The notes: a model not told the origin generated them from the letters alone. A DNA stretch of 64,000 bases from Capitella teleta (GCA_000328365.1 KB308985.1:35381-99380), one strand, 5' to 3'; shown: positions 1-47,106, numbered from the stretch's first letter. Numbers and translations: made by a program.

Positions 1-1090
1 TTTGCCCCCCCCCCCCCCCCCGCCCCTGAAACAACATCGATGCACGAACATTATCGCAACGACGTTAAAACGCTTTTGAAGGCACCCACATTAAGCTCCC
101 AACATCTGCCACAAAAAGATACCATTGCTACCTCATATACATTGCAGTGTTAACAGAACAGTGTATGAAGGCCCTTTTGCACACGACCCCCATGTTATTG
201 CGTGCTGCGGTCCCATATAATGATATATATTGCAGAATATAGAGTCATATAAAAGTAATCGTGGCACGGAATATGCGTGCCGTGCGCTTGGTTTTAAGCA
301 CATGCGCGTATATTGAGATTGTTTGGTGCATTCCTCGGTTCATGATTAACAAATCATCCCTGCCAATAGTGTTGTGGATACGTGGATCTCTCTACGTAAG
401 ATGGCGAGAGTTGTCTTCTCAATGCTACATTTGATTAAAGCATCGCAATCACTAATTAATTCATCGCATTCCGAGCGCAGCTGGCGCCGTTGAAATGATA
501 CACGGCTTAATATAAATGTATTTTAGTTGGATTTATTTTTTATTCTATTTTGGTGATGCTCTCTCTCTCTTTTTTTTTTCCGGTGTCCATTCTGGTGGGT
601 GGTGTGGTTGTATGGATCAATGAGCTTGTGATTACATAACTGATAATGGTTGGGATGATTAAGGAAATGCATGAGGGGGGGGGTGGTGTGCATGATTGGA
701 TTTTAATGACAGAATAGGAGCTGTTGAATGATTGAATACGTAAAATAAATCAACGGAAAACTGTAGGCGTAAAATCGTAAATGAAAGAATGAAGAAAATG
801 GAAGAATTTATGAGATTATTGAAATGATTAGAGATACGTAAAGTAAACGAGATTAAGTCGAATAGTTGAAATGGTGAAAGATGGAAGGAATGCTCTGGAG
901 GACGAATTCATGCATGAATAACTATAATGCGAGAAATATCAATGATTGAAATTGATTGAATGAAGCAAAATAGATTGAAATACATAGTTTCAATTTATCG
1001 AATTACAATTCGTCTTTTTATGAGTTTCAAAATAAAATAGAATTACGTAGTTTAAACTGTATTTTCAAATCATGATTCACACACACGCAC

Positions 1091-1130
<40 letters not shown>

Positions 1131-1399
1131 AATTACATATTTAAAATTTAATGTATTATCATTTATGAATTACAAAATTGATTGAATGGAGCAAAATATA
1201 GATAGATTATGATTGAATGCACATTGAATGATTTCACGGATGACGTAAGAAGTAAATTGTCGATATGGTTTTAAATTTTTAATCAATCTAAAGTAATTAG
1301 CAGATTCAGCCCCTGCCCCTCACCTCAGTTATGCAACATTTCGTTGTCATGATATACTTATGACCCTCTCTCATGCGCACGATGCATCTGTCTGCAATG
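1..1399 (+). other. Cav1 intron, upstream part
   Basis: No exon found. AT-rich DNA with a C-run at the left edge, a long A-run near 1090 followed by an AT dinucleotide tract, and a CT tract near 556. It is presumably the 3' part of the AT-AC intron preceding the IS1 exon. Confidence 0.6.
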
Positions 1400-1423
1400 T
1401 TCCTTGACCTTTGACCTCTTCAC
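1400..1423 (+). other. CACNA1 (Cav1): U12-type (AT-AC) intron 3' splice site
   Basis: TTCCTTGAC at 1400-1408 is a perfect minor-class branch site. It lies 16 nt from a CAC acceptor at 1421-1423. No usable AG exists between it and the conserved IS1 codons for Pro-Phe-Glu. Ending the intron in AC gives a 106-nt exon and phase 2. AT-AC introns at this place are known in voltage-gated ion channel genes. The donor is outside the window. Confidence 0.8.
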
Positions 1424-35790
<34,367 letters not shown>

Positions 35791-36422
35791 TAGGGCACTC
35801 CTTTGCACCCTTCTCTTGGACCCATGTGCCTTCTTGAATCAGGGCCTGTGCCTCCTCCTCCTCCTCCCTCTCCTCTCTTTTCTCCCTCCTCTTCCTCCTC
35901 CTTGCCTTCCCCTGCCCTCTTTCCCTGTCTTTCTGGACCTCTTCTGAACCCTCATTTTCTTGTTGATTTGCTCAAACAACCACTGCATGAAGACGTTGTT
36001 GTTGTAGATAAATTGTTACCGAGCGGAGGGGCTGTCCACAAAGTGCCGCTTCCACGCCAACCGTCTGTGTTTATCCCCTGTTGACTTGAAATCAAAGGTT
36101 TCGGTTTTTTTTGTTGATTTTTTTTTTTTTTTTTTTTTTTTTTTCCCAATGAATACTCACTGAGTTCGTGCAACATTTTTGCGTTCATTTTCTCGTCACC
36201 TAGCAACGTTTGAGAAATCATATCGTTCGCCATAGGATTTGTAGTTCAACTTCTTCACCGATAATTGTCAAATTATGTTACTTCACAGCATTAACTAACG
36301 GTGAAATTGCATGACGGGGGAGCTGCCCCTTCAGAAGCGCTTCCGAAACAAAAACTCAAAACTTCATACAACGATTTTTGTGCGTTCCTCCTTCACTAGT
36401 GTGATGTCATAATTTTTAATTT

Positions 36423-36453
<31 letters not shown>

Positions 36454-36684
36454 GTACTCCTTTAATTAATTACATTCATAATGACCACATTTAGTTTGTT
36501 TTTCTTATGAAATATGATCAATGGTGCTGATTAAAATTAAACTCATTTTGTATATAGCACACAAAAAAACATGTACATAGAATTATTTATATATATTTGG
36601 AGAAATGAATCCTGAGGGGCGGGGCTTAAGACTTAGGCCCCGCCCACTTTACATAAATTATGACTTAAAGTGCTCATGTCGCTG

Positions 36685-36993
36685 NNNNNNNNNNNNNNNN
36701 NNNNNNNNNNNNNNNNNNNNNNNNNNNNNNNNNNNNNNNNNNNNNNNNNNNNNNNNNNNNNNNNNNNNNNNNNNNNNNNNNNNNNNNNNNNNNNNNNNNN
36801 NNNNNNNNNNNNNNNNNNNNNNNNNNNNNNNNNNNNNNNNNNNNNNNNNNNNNNNNNNNNNNNNNNNNNNNNNNNNNNNNNNNNNNNNNNNNNNNNNNNN
36901 NNNNNNNNNNNNNNNNNNNNNNNNNNNNNNNNNNNNNNNNNNNNNNNNNNNNNNNNNNNNNNNNNNNNNNNNNNNNNNNNNNNNNNNNNNNNN
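36685..36993. other. Assembly gap (309 N)
   Basis: Run of N about 0.9 kb downstream of the Cav1 stop codon, probably in the 3' UTR. Confidence 1.
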
Positions 36994-37302
36994 GTTGTTT
37001 GGGTGGGGTCAAGAGGTCAGCATACTTTATATCAACCAATCCTTTTTTATAATTCTCCCCTCGACAAGATTTTTACCCGCAACAAGTTAAATTGCGTGAT
37101 TTCTATTCCCGCTTGTGTGTGTTCAAAACGAAATTTTTTTTCCAGCGAGATTTCCTCCATCATTCACCGTGTTTTTTTCAGCTCAATTTATGTAGCATGA
37201 ATGCAAATATTAATTCTGTTCTCCTTTTTTCTTTCTTTCTCGTTTGAAGAGAAAGAAAAAAATACCTCAATTGGTTTGATTTATGTGATGATGATTTGAA
37301 AT

Positions 37303-37337
<35 letters not shown>

Positions 37338-38171
37338 AATCTCTTATTTATAATTTACATGAAATAAAAACGTTTGAATGTTAGTTTTAGTCACCCAAGT
37401 ATCTGTGAAACCTTTTTTTTTTAATTGATGAGTAAAAAAAAAAACCGTGTTTACATTAGACCCCTCCCCCCCATTGATAAACAATGTGATAAACCATTAA
37501 TTATTAACATTAATTGGATATCGCCTCCTTTTTCTTTAATTTTAATAATTACCCAATTTATATAATGTGCATTTTTTCTTTCTTTCTTAATTTTATATTT
37601 TCTCTCTTTATCTTTCTCTTTATATACTCTTCACACAAAAAAATGAAGATAACGTAATGATACAAAACTTCTTCAAATAATAATTATTGACTTGGCAACA
37701 ATTTAAAATCGAAAATCAAAATGAGTTCAAGATCAATAGAGTGTATAGTAATTAATTTATTATTTAATTTATTATTTCTTCGATCGGCTGTGTGAGTGGC
37801 GTTTATCTCGAGAATTCATTCCTCTGTAGAATGATTAGAAGAGAGAAAAAAACGCAAATGTTTTTTGTTTGTTTTTTTCTGTTCTTTCGTTTATTATCTT
37901 CTGTTTGTTTTTCCTGGAGCTAATAATCTAGCTCTTTTTGTATATTTTTCTCATTTTGCAAGGAATGTGTGCAATAAAATATATTGGTTCTTAAAAAGTG
38001 TGATGTATTTTGCGTTTTATTTTTATCCACTGTTCATTATTTACACACTGAACTACAAAAAGTCTGAAACAATTACGAATTATTCTACTACATGTATAGG
38101 AATATAGTTTGATTGGATTATTCTGAGTTGAATGTTTGGGTGAAAAAAGTGTGACTTTTGTGATTCATTTG

Positions 38172-38191
38172 TGACGTCATTTGTGACGTCA
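38172..38191. promoter_or_regulatory. Tandem CRE palindromes
   Basis: Two TGACGTCA octamers start 12 bp apart within a duplicated ATTTGTGACGTCA block, followed by a half site TTTCGTGAC. Candidate CREB/ATF site between Cav1 and LRGUK. Confidence 0.4.
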
Positions 38192-39107
38192 TTTCGTGAC
38201 TTCGTTTCTCCCCAGACAATCCCATAAATTTTTCATGGAATTAAGTTTAATTCCCGCCCTTCCTTTGTGTGTCCCTTGATGAGCCCACGTTGTCGCTGTT
38301 CTGGGTGGATAAGATGCCCCGATTTTGGCCGCAGCGAGTTAAGATTATCAGATGATAAGATGATAAGATTATCAGGATGAGAGCCGAGCTTTCTTGTTCT
38401 CGCTTGTACTGTTCCCTATTCGATCGTTATTTTGATTTGTGTTATTTATGAAACACTGCGTTTTCTAGAGTCTAATATGAGAATAATCGATTACATCTTG
38501 TGGAACTAATTGTAACAATAATTAGTATGATTATTTTTATATTTGTCTATTTTGTTTTCAAATGCAATGTCTTTGAAAAAGATATAATTATACCTGTTAT
38601 AAGGTGCGTTTCATAAGTACAGGATGGTCCAAAAGTCTATATACAAGTAGGGATCGTATCAAATTTAATAACTCTATATTATTACAAGGCCTCTATAATA
38701 CAAATAAAGGGGATTTTTCAACCTTGCGTATAAAGTGTTACACAAAAAAAAAATGCAATTATAATTTCTCAAAACCCGCGCTACGTATCCAAGATTCTAC
38801 TTAGAATAATTAACAACAGACGGAGAATTAGAACAAAGAACTACTTAAGATCGGAAAGGGATATGAGACGAAGAGAGCAAAGAATTTGGAGACTAACTTC
38901 GTGGATATGGCCTTAGTCCGCCTTACCAGGACGCGTGCTGGTATGATTAGGTGCTTGGCGCACGATCAACATTCCGTGAGAAATGGATGTCAAAATCGGC
39001 GACGTTTGATGTGGCCCACGTGTTGGATGCAAGTGTACTAGCAAACCTTCTTTGTTATGAACAATTGAGGTGCGTTATGATTCGCTTGGTAGTGCGTTAT
39101 GATCACC

Positions 39108-39122
39108 GTTGCCAGAGACAAC
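39108..39122 (+). promoter_or_regulatory. RFX X-box immediately upstream of LRGUK start codon
   Basis: GTTGCC-AGA-GACAAC fits the X-box consensus RYYNYY-N(1-3)-RRNRAC and ends four bases before the ATG. RFX factors drive ciliary and spermatogenic genes, which fits LRGUK. Confidence 0.5.
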
Positions 39123-39126
39123 AAAC

Positions 39127-42100
39127 ATGGCGACTGAAATCGTGGAAATAGACCAGAATTACGATTCTGAACTTGATCCAGAATTAATTGAGGATTACAA
39201 TCCCGATGCGAACGTTTTAAATTTAGATGAAAACCGGGAAATGCCTTCAACGATCACCGACAGTTCTTTGGGCTACAACGGCGGACAATCGATCTGTGAA
39301 CCTGACCAGGGCGAGGCTGAAACTGAGCCTGAGGTAGGCCTTAGAGTTGGACCTCTGTTAGGCTGAGGCTTTATTCGCCCTTGGTACCTGGGTATAATAT
39401 AGCTGCATTCTGTTGCCATAATCTGTGGGGATGATAGTCTAATTATCAATATGGAGGCTTGGAACGAGATTAGGTATAATATTGAATCATGAAATTTAAT
39501 TATTACGTTTTGATTTCATTTGACATCAATCATTTTGCTACAACGATGTTATACTACTCACATGATGATTTACTACTCACGGCAGTAATTAAGAGGTACG
39601 TTGACCTAAACTATATGTCCCTTCGTTGTTTCTCAACGATTAGCGAGCGGGTCATTATTCACAAGACAAAGGGGGACGTATACTTCTCAGGGTCCACTTG
39701 TAAGTGGCTCATATATAAAAACTATAATAATTATAGCCTCTGTAGGCATCATTATCATTGGCCTAGTATAGCTGCATGTTGTGATTTGATTGTTTATGTT
39801 TCATGTAATGATAATTATAGCCTCATTGGCCTAATTATTGGGTTATTCTAGCTATGAAATTATACTATATTGTAGTAAGTAATAATTTATCATCTATTTT
39901 GCATAGCGCAGCATCGTATTATCATTATGAATGTACAGACCATATATATGGCAAGTGTGCGGTAGGCCTACTGTTAGGTAGTCTTTAGGGATCGCAAACC
40001 ACCAATAGTTATACCATTGAAAGTGCAATTAACGCTGTACCACTGAGCTAATTAACTAATTAGGACTGAGTGATTAATCCTTTGTGCTGCGGTTCATGCA
40101 GATGTGTCCTGGAGGTGTTCTCGATGAGGATTCAGTCATTTCTGGTCTGTCGAATCTTGGACGTTCAGCAGAGGGTGACAAGCAAGTGTATTTGCATCTC
40201 GCACTTCCTGTGAGTATAAAACCGCAAAGCATTTTTTTTTAATTTGTCCGTTGCAGGGATTCAGCATGAAAGATATCACTCTCCTCTGTGAGTTTGAACA
40301 TCTGCAGAAAGTTGAGCTACCGTACAATGAACTCACAGGTCGGTTAACAGGTGCATACTTGAAATTGTAACGTTTCTCTTGTGCAGATCTGAAAGCTTTG
40401 GGAAACATGCCTCATTTACTGGAGTTGGACGTATCGCACAACAAACTGAAGGCGCTCCTCGACTTCAATCCGCCTAAGAATCTGAAGATGGCTGACTTCT
40501 CGTTCAATCAAATCACCGACATTCCGGATCTCGCCCCTCACCACTGCTTAACGATCCTGAATATCGACAGTAGGTGCTATGTTGCTCAGTGAGAATTCAT
40601 TTTATTTTGTTGCGCAGATAACCAGATAAAGGAAATGAAGAACTTTGGAAAATGCCATCGGTTGAAGAGGCTCAGCTTGGCGCACAATCAGATTGAGAAA
40701 ATTCAAGGTCTCCACTCTCTCCCAATAACTCACCTGAACTTGGTAATATTTCAAACATGGTTTCTTTAGATATGCCATGTTATTTTTATCTTGTAGAGCG
40801 CAAATAAACTGAAGAAAATTGAGAACATCAAAGAGCTAGATCGACTTCAGGTGAATCTAAGATATATCTCTGATTGAGATCATTCCCATTTTACTTCTCA
40901 GGTTCTTAACTTATCAGGGAATCAAATCCGAAGTCTGGACGGCCTACAGGGCCACGAATACCTGGAAGGCATTGATCTGGAGGATAATGAAGTGCGTGTT
41001 ATAACAGCCCATGATCAATAACTGATTTTTGTGTGTAGATTATTGATTTATCAGAAGTACAATATGTGCAGAAATTATTTCTGCTGCGCCAACTGAACTT
41101 GCAGCGCAATCCAATCAGAGAGCTGCCGGACTACAGACTTTCAATTCTATTCCACGTTCGACAACTAACAGATCTTGACAATCATCGCGTTGAAGTCGAG
41201 GAAAAGGTTCGCTGATGAAACATCAGCGTCTTGACTTTGGCTTCTACTCCATTTCAGGTGTCGGCCACAAATATGTTCAGTCCTTCCTTAGAAGTCATCG
41301 CGTCACGTGATCACATAATGCATGTGGTTTACTCTTTCATGCAACCGAGTCGAATATTGGACAGGTGAGATAATTATAATAAAGATAAATAAGAGATGAG
41401 ATAATTAACCATGCTCCTCCAATTATCTCTTGCTTGGTAGCACGCTACCAAGCACAGAAACTCCGTACCCGATGCTGGTGTTGGTTGGACCCCAGGGAGC
41501 AGGCAAGCAGAGTCTGGCCCTCAAATTAGTGGAGGAGTTCCCGGATTATTTTGGCTACGGGTAAATTTACTGCACTAAATAATGAGCTAATATCAGTCAT
41601 CGATTCGCCAGTGTGGCTCATACCACACGAAAGCCTCTTCCCGATGAAGTGCAGGGAAAGGACTACAATTTTGTTTCTTTGGGAGAGTTTGAGGAAACGA
41701 TCAAATCTGTGAGCCTCTTCTTTGTCCTCGTATCAGTTCTGAGTTGTCCTTCCAGGGGAAGTTCCTCCAAACTTACTCTTACCATGGAGAGCTCTTCGGA
41801 TTAACAATCGACGCCATCGAAGCCGTTGCTCGTGAGGGTCTCGCTTGCGTGGTGCACATGGAGCTAGAGGTACCAACTTCCTCCCCACTGATCGCCGCAT
41901 CAGTTGTTGTCTTTTTCAGGGAGTTTTAACGCTGAAAAACACGTCGTTTGAGCCACGCTACGTCCTCGTGATGCCCCTCAGCGAGGAGGCGCACGAGAAA
42001 CGACTGAGGGACAGAAATGCTTACAGCGAAACGCAGATCGCTTGGACTATGGACAGAAGTGAATTGTACGCAGATTACAATAGAGAAAAACCCGGATTCT

Positions 42101-43054
42101 TTGATATGGTCATCGACAGCGGTCAGCAGAGGTCAAAAAGAAAGACGATCGAAATTAATTCAAAATTTGCAGATGACATAGTTGAGGCGTACAAGAGGTT
42201 GCGCCACCTGGTGATGGATTATCTCGGCATACGAGCGCCCACTCCGTCAGTGTCCGACCTTGAACCCTTCATGACGGCAGACTCAAACCTCCTGGACAAA
42301 GACTACACCAGCGACACTCTAGCGCAGTCCACGTCAGCTAACAACTTAGCGAGGACTTGGTCGAAGCCTAGCTTAGCTGACAGTGCCACCCAGCAGGCAC
42401 TGGCCAGCCTCAAAGCCAAGACAGGATCACCAATGCCCACCCACGGTCGTGGAATTGTGGTGAGTCACGCGACAATGACGCACTGATTACAAGTAACGAC
42501 CGTCATAACAGGAAGAGGAGTCGTTGAGGCGGAGGCAGAGTGCCGCTAAGGAGGCCGTCTGTGGTGCTCGCCCGTCCCTCCTGGATCAGATCCTCCAGAG
42601 GTACCGACCCTCCACGCCTCCCCTTTCAACCTCTTTTTCTTCCAGCGCTCCTCGTACTGTGCCCCAGTCTCTCAACTCCACCGTGGGTCTCGGTGACACG
42701 ATGATCAGTCAGCGCGCCTACTCAGCCCCGAACCAGAACATGGATGCCCTTCCCCCGGAATCTCCGGACTCAAGTGAATCTTGTTCCGGTGGAGATTCAT
42801 CTTTGTCCAACATCTCAGAAGCGAGGGATATCGATGAAGAGGTTCCCGATAGCCCCGCAAGTGATTTCCAGCTTCCTGTCGATCGCATCAGCCTCACGTC
42901 AGGCTCCAATAAGCACACTCCGCCACCCATTGCTCCGCGACCCCAGAGTGCCGGTTCACGACCCTTGTCAGGTCGTCCGGGGTCAGAGAAGCACCCTATC
43001 CTCCCTCCGATCGGATCATCACCGACCCCAGTAGAGATGCTCCCTCAAGTGTGA
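39127..43054 (+). CDS. LRGUK: Leucine-rich repeat and guanylate kinase domain protein (LRGUK)
   Basis: Exons: 39127-39333, 40102-40209, 40257-40338, 40387-40569, 40618-40742, 40797-40850, 40902-40991, 41039-41206, 41258-41364, 41441-41560, 41612-41708, 41756-41869, 41920-42121, 42173-42459, 42512-42600, 42646-43054. All phases agree and give 813 residues, close to the roughly 825 of mammals. An acidic N-terminus is followed by SVISGLSNLGRSAEGDKQVY, leucine-rich repeats (LLELDVSHNKL, LKRLSLAHNQI, VLNLSGNQI, LRQLNLQRNPI) and a guanylate kinase domain with P-loop GPQGAGKQ, GMP-site HTTRKPLPDEVQGKDYNFVS and YSYHGELFGLT. A Ser/Pro-rich tail follows. In mice the protein is needed for sperm head shaping and tail formation. 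I chose the ATG at 39127 as the first in frame. The last introns are short (47-51 nt). Confidence 0.95.
42122..42172 (+). other. LRGUK: LRGUK in-frame 51-nt intron (possible retained intron)
   Basis: GTCAGC donor and TTTGCAG acceptor. Splicing gives VIDSDDIVEAYKRLRHL, which fits the family. The intron is 51 nt with no in-frame stop, so retention would insert 17 residues that include a basic RSKRK stretch into the end of the kinase domain. Confidence 0.6.
42601..42645 (+). other. LRGUK: LRGUK in-frame 45-nt intron candidate
   Basis: GTACCG donor and a strong CTTTTTCTTCCAG acceptor. The segment is 45 nt with no stop in frame. Both the spliced form (ILQSAPRTV) and the retained form (15 extra residues) are readable, so its status is undecided. 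Confidence 0.5.
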
Positions 43055-43136
43055 ATTGTGCGAACTCATCTGTGATTTAATATCTCGTTGTTTTTGTGAT
43101 AATATATGAGAAGCGATAAATATTGAAACTTTGAGA

Positions 43137-43142
43137 TTTTAT
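43137..43142 (-). terminator. Polyadenylation signal overlapping the MRPS33 stop codon
   Basis: On the minus strand the last codons read AAG AAA TAA AAT, so AATAAA spans the stop. If used, the 3' UTR would be about 15-30 nt and would end in the narrow gap before the LRGUK stop. Confidence 0.5.
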
Positions 43143-43846
43143 TTCTTCTTTTGCGATCTCTTTCCTTCTCCTTTCGCTGGTTTGCTTTTGCCTCGCAACG
43201 CCCTCTTTCGTAACGTCTCCTCTTTGAAATCCTGATGTTCATCTCTGAAAAATAAATATAAATAAATATAAATAAATCCATCTTCATATATTTCACTAAA
43301 AGGGCAGTCTCCAGAGTGGCAAATGCGTGAATCCAAATCAATCTTTCAGGCGCTCCTTTGTCGCCTCTTTTCGATTCCATTGACCTCCCGAGGGCATCGT
43401 GACCCTTGGGAAAGTTTAGACGGGGGAAACAGGCAGAAATGGGTTTCAGGAGTTTTCGATAACAGGTGCGGAAGACAGATATTCAATTACTGACGGAATC
43501 CAAAACACTTCCCCACCCGCGTGATGAGCCTCTGAGCTATGTCATAACACGGGGCAATAACAGACGACCTCTGATCAAGGTCAGAGGTCAAGTGGCCTTC
43601 TCTCAGTTCGTATTTCAAGAGTCAGAAATAAATGAGTCACCTGTATAACCCCATATTTCGGAGGTTCCGCATCAGCCAGAAGATCTGATTGTGTCGAGGG
43701 TAATATTCACAAACGGCTTCGTTCTTCTGGTTCGGTTGAGCTGCAAACATGTTCACCACTTTCATCGACTGTTTGTTGGTCGGACGAACGACTTCCCCGA
43801 ATATCCTCGCTCCCAGAATTCCCATGCGACGAGAGTACTCCGACAT
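43139..43846 (-). CDS. MRPS33: Small ribosomal subunit protein mS33 (MRPS33)
   Basis: Mitochondrial small-subunit ribosomal protein. The two coding exons, in reading order on the minus strand, are 43846-43641 and 43244-43139. The first encodes [20 protein letters not shown] then [14 protein letters not shown] and ends [10 protein letters not shown]. The second encodes [14 protein letters not shown], then a Lys/Arg-rich tail ending SQKKK. That makes 103 residues, against about 106 in mammals, and the wording RPTN.SMKVV, GLYRDEHQDF and KGEGKR is diagnostic. A strong acceptor (TCTTCAACAG) directly precedes the ATG, so the 5' UTR is spliced and its first exon lies further right. The AATAAA signal overlaps the stop codon. 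It is convergent with LRGUK, with 84 bases between the stop codons. Confidence 0.95.
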
Positions 43847-46549
43847 CTGTTGAAGACAACCGAGCAACACGTCATTATTCTCCCCATGGTCACGAAATGA
43901 CCACAGACACTGACGGTTCCGCTATTGCAGAATTGTGCATTTCACATCGAACAATACCACAGCCGTCATTCACAAAGTTGAAAAGGAAGCAATTAATTCT
44001 GATGTCAGATGTGCAGTTAATCCGCCCTCAAGTAATCTGCCCTTTGACCTAACCTAAATCTACCTTTAAATCCCAAGGACGAATCGTTTGAAACGTTAAT
44101 TATTGGGTCAGGTGATCCGCATAATGACGGTCATTCAGTTATATATGGTCTCTATACAATACTCACCAATAATAATAACTAATAACTTACTTAGTTACTA
44201 ATAACTTCCTATGTATGGCTGAGTAAAGAAGTGGAAACAGAAATGATTCAATTGGCCTTCAGTTTGATCGAATGTGGCTTCGTTTTCACGTCTTGTTTTA
44301 TTCCTAATGGTTTATACGACTATCATAATCTGGTTACATGGGTTATTGGATGGCATTTAATGTTCATTCATTTGCGATCTGAAATGTAATCAGCCAGTGT
44401 AAACTATTGGTTTTAGCAAGTGTAAACTATTTAAATGGAAGGTAGCAATATATCAAACCTCAGCGTTATTCTAAAACAACACCATAAGAAAGAGAACGAA
44501 GCAAAAGAAGCGAATCAACTCCTCAAGTTCAACTGAACGTTTCCTCTATGAACGATAAAACAGGTTATAAACACGCAGTGGATATCGCCAAAGCGGGCGG
44601 TCGGTTTCGAAATTGTTTGAATTGAGAAACACGAAAGGAATCTATTATGGTGAGAATGCAGCCGACGATTGCGTCTTCCGTTTAGTGGTTTATTGTGGAC
44701 TCGTATCTACCTTTGTAAAGGTGTTTTCCGCCTAAGTTCGTAATCTTGCGTAAACAGAGTACATGAGGTTGGCCTAGCTGACCTACAACAGCGAGCCCTA
44801 TTGTATACAGGTAGCTCCCCAAGCCGTAGCGTAGTGTGTGGGAACTGCTCCGCTACCCTTGGGGAGCTAGTATACAGGTATACAGACCTCGCCCGAGAAT
44901 CTGTGCTAAGGTTGGCCTAAATTTAGCTCCCTATGGCTAGTATACAGTGAGCTCCCCAAGAGTAGCGTCTTCTTAAGTCTATAGTACACTTCTCCGCTAC
45001 CCCTGGGGAGCTAGTATACAGTACCCTTGGTATAAGGTATTATGCTAAATTATAGACTCCGCTAGGCCTAAGTTCTAAATCCCGATATGTGCGGAGCGTA
45101 CTGTTGCGAATGGAAGTGCACGCACGCAAATGGATATTCTGGCACACTTCAATGACCTAATTGTGGCACTTGACTTTAATTTTTCATTCAAATTATCAGC
45201 CGTTATGCTGTATGTGGGGAAAATATGATGTTATTATCAATAAAGAGGAGCGAGATCAGAGATAACCCTGTGCGTACAACAAATGCACCTGCATAAGCCC
45301 ACCCTGTCCGGAGCACCCTTCAGGAGCAAATTCAAGTGAGAGCTACGAAAATAAAAGCCAGCCTCCATCACCTGACCACACAAACTGACCAATGGGATGA
45401 CCAACAGCGCTTAGCAACAATATGCTTACCACATGATATTATTGAAGCCTTGCAGACCCTCCAAACCAACCCCAATGTTACGTTAACTTCATGCCAAAAT
45501 ACGTTCTTTCTTTTAACTTAGTTGAGGGTTGGGAGATACCCCGCCGTCGGGCAAAGGCTTACAGCCGAGCCTAAATGCATCGCAACTATCAGCGGGATTA
45601 GTCGATCTGTTTGTGGCCATCTTCAAAAATCACCGCGATCAGAAAAGCATTTCCTCGTGCCGCATCTTTGTCCATTATGCAATTCACAGAATTTTACTCG
45701 ATGGCAAATTGTGAAGGTCATCACCCCTATGGAGGACTCAGATGACAGCCACGGCCTACAGCATTAAAATTATTATTATCGATGTGTATATATTATTAAC
45801 ACAGGCTGGATTAATCATTAATGAATGTTTAATTTAATCGTCCATAGTTTTGTTGTTAAAGAATGATTTAGGCCTCAGTACAGATGGCCCCTCGGCAAAT
45901 TGTTTAGCGCGTGCATGCAACTATACCACCAGCGCATATAATCTGGCATGTGCGGCAATCCTTTTATAAGTAGAGAATTTAGTCATTATAATTTAGTTTT
46001 GGGAGAAAGCCAAGCTCCGGACGCTCTGTGAGGCTTGGCAGCAGGCCACTGCATGTGCGGGACTTCAGACGAAAGACTTCTGTGTAAAGAAGTAAGTTTA
46101 GCTATTAAATTAATTATTATGGGCTATTTGTTATTTCCATTTAAGTTTAATTTGTTTTCTGATTAGTTTTCCTTTGCAGTTGTTTCCATTTAAATTTGTA
46201 GTAATATTTGATTTCACGATTTTTTTTTTTGTACGATTGACTAATAACTTTAAAGTATAAATTTATATCACTGGGGTATCCTTACATAAGTTTACACTGT
46301 AAACCGAGGATACCCAAAACCAGATAATTAGTATTGAAAAGTAAAGAGGTAAAACGTAAAACTTTTCAGAATGAAAATGTCGCCCATTATAAGGAACGCG
46401 CCTACAAAAGCGTGTTTATTGGACCCTGCACTTTGCTGCTCAAGCGATCGCAAATTGCTTTTAAACTTTCCGTGATTACCCCCAAATGTACTGTATCATG
46501 CTCCGTACATTTATCAAACACCACACATGCATTCATCTTCCGCGTGATG
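43847..46549. other. Intergenic region, no gene supported
   Basis: Probably contains the MRPS33 5' exon and promoter, which I cannot place. It has a perfect DR1 nuclear-receptor site just outside it at 43578-43590, a pair of hairpin repeats near 44.8-45.0 kb, and short open frames near 45529-45767 with no recognisable family. Confidence 0.5.
44803..45022. repeat. Two copies of a fold-back (hairpin) element
   Basis: Copy 1 (44811-44870) has the arms TAGCTCCCCAAG..GTAGCG and CGCTAC..CTTGGGGAGCTA. Copy 2 (44948-45014) has the same arms, slightly diverged, with a different loop. Each is bordered on both sides by TATACAG. The structure suggests a small inverted-repeat transposable element or a structured RNA. 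Confidence 0.7.
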
Positions 46550-46915
<366 letters not shown>

Positions 46916-46917
<2 letters not shown>

Positions 46918-47106
46918 TTTTACTTTATTATTACTATCATTATTATAACTATTATTATTATTACATGTATTCATACTATTACCATATTATTATTATTGGG
47001 TGGCATGATCGAGATCTTAACAGCATCAGAGATCCAAGTTCTGTGAATCTTTTATTTTTCCCTGTGCAGTTTTTCTCATTTTTCCGTTTTTTTCCCTTTT
47101 CCAGGG
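46916..47106. other. Upstream flank of DCLRE1B first recognised exon
   Basis: Degenerate ATT repeats, then a pyrimidine-rich tract ending CCCTTTTCCAG. That looks like a splice acceptor, implying an upstream (perhaps untranslated) exon. Confidence 0.5.

Larger units (their letters stand above)
35791..39107 (+). other. Cav1 3' UTR and intergenic region
   Basis: No further coding sequence is visible. AATAAA at 37363-37368 and 37973-37978 are candidate polyadenylation signals for Cav1. The region holds T-runs, an assembly gap and two perfect CRE palindromes at 38172 and 38184. Confidence 0.5.

Noticed and set aside
36605-37200. Open frames across the second run of N
   Set aside because: They consist of undetermined bases.
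38620-38830. DNA transposon end (TACAGGATGGTCCAAAAGT resembles mariner-type termini)
   Set aside because: I could not find the matching opposite terminus or any transposase sequence.
45529-45767. Small open frames (61-81 codons) between MRPS33 and DCLRE1B
   Set aside because: Overlapping frames of similar length, no ATG in good context and no recognised family.
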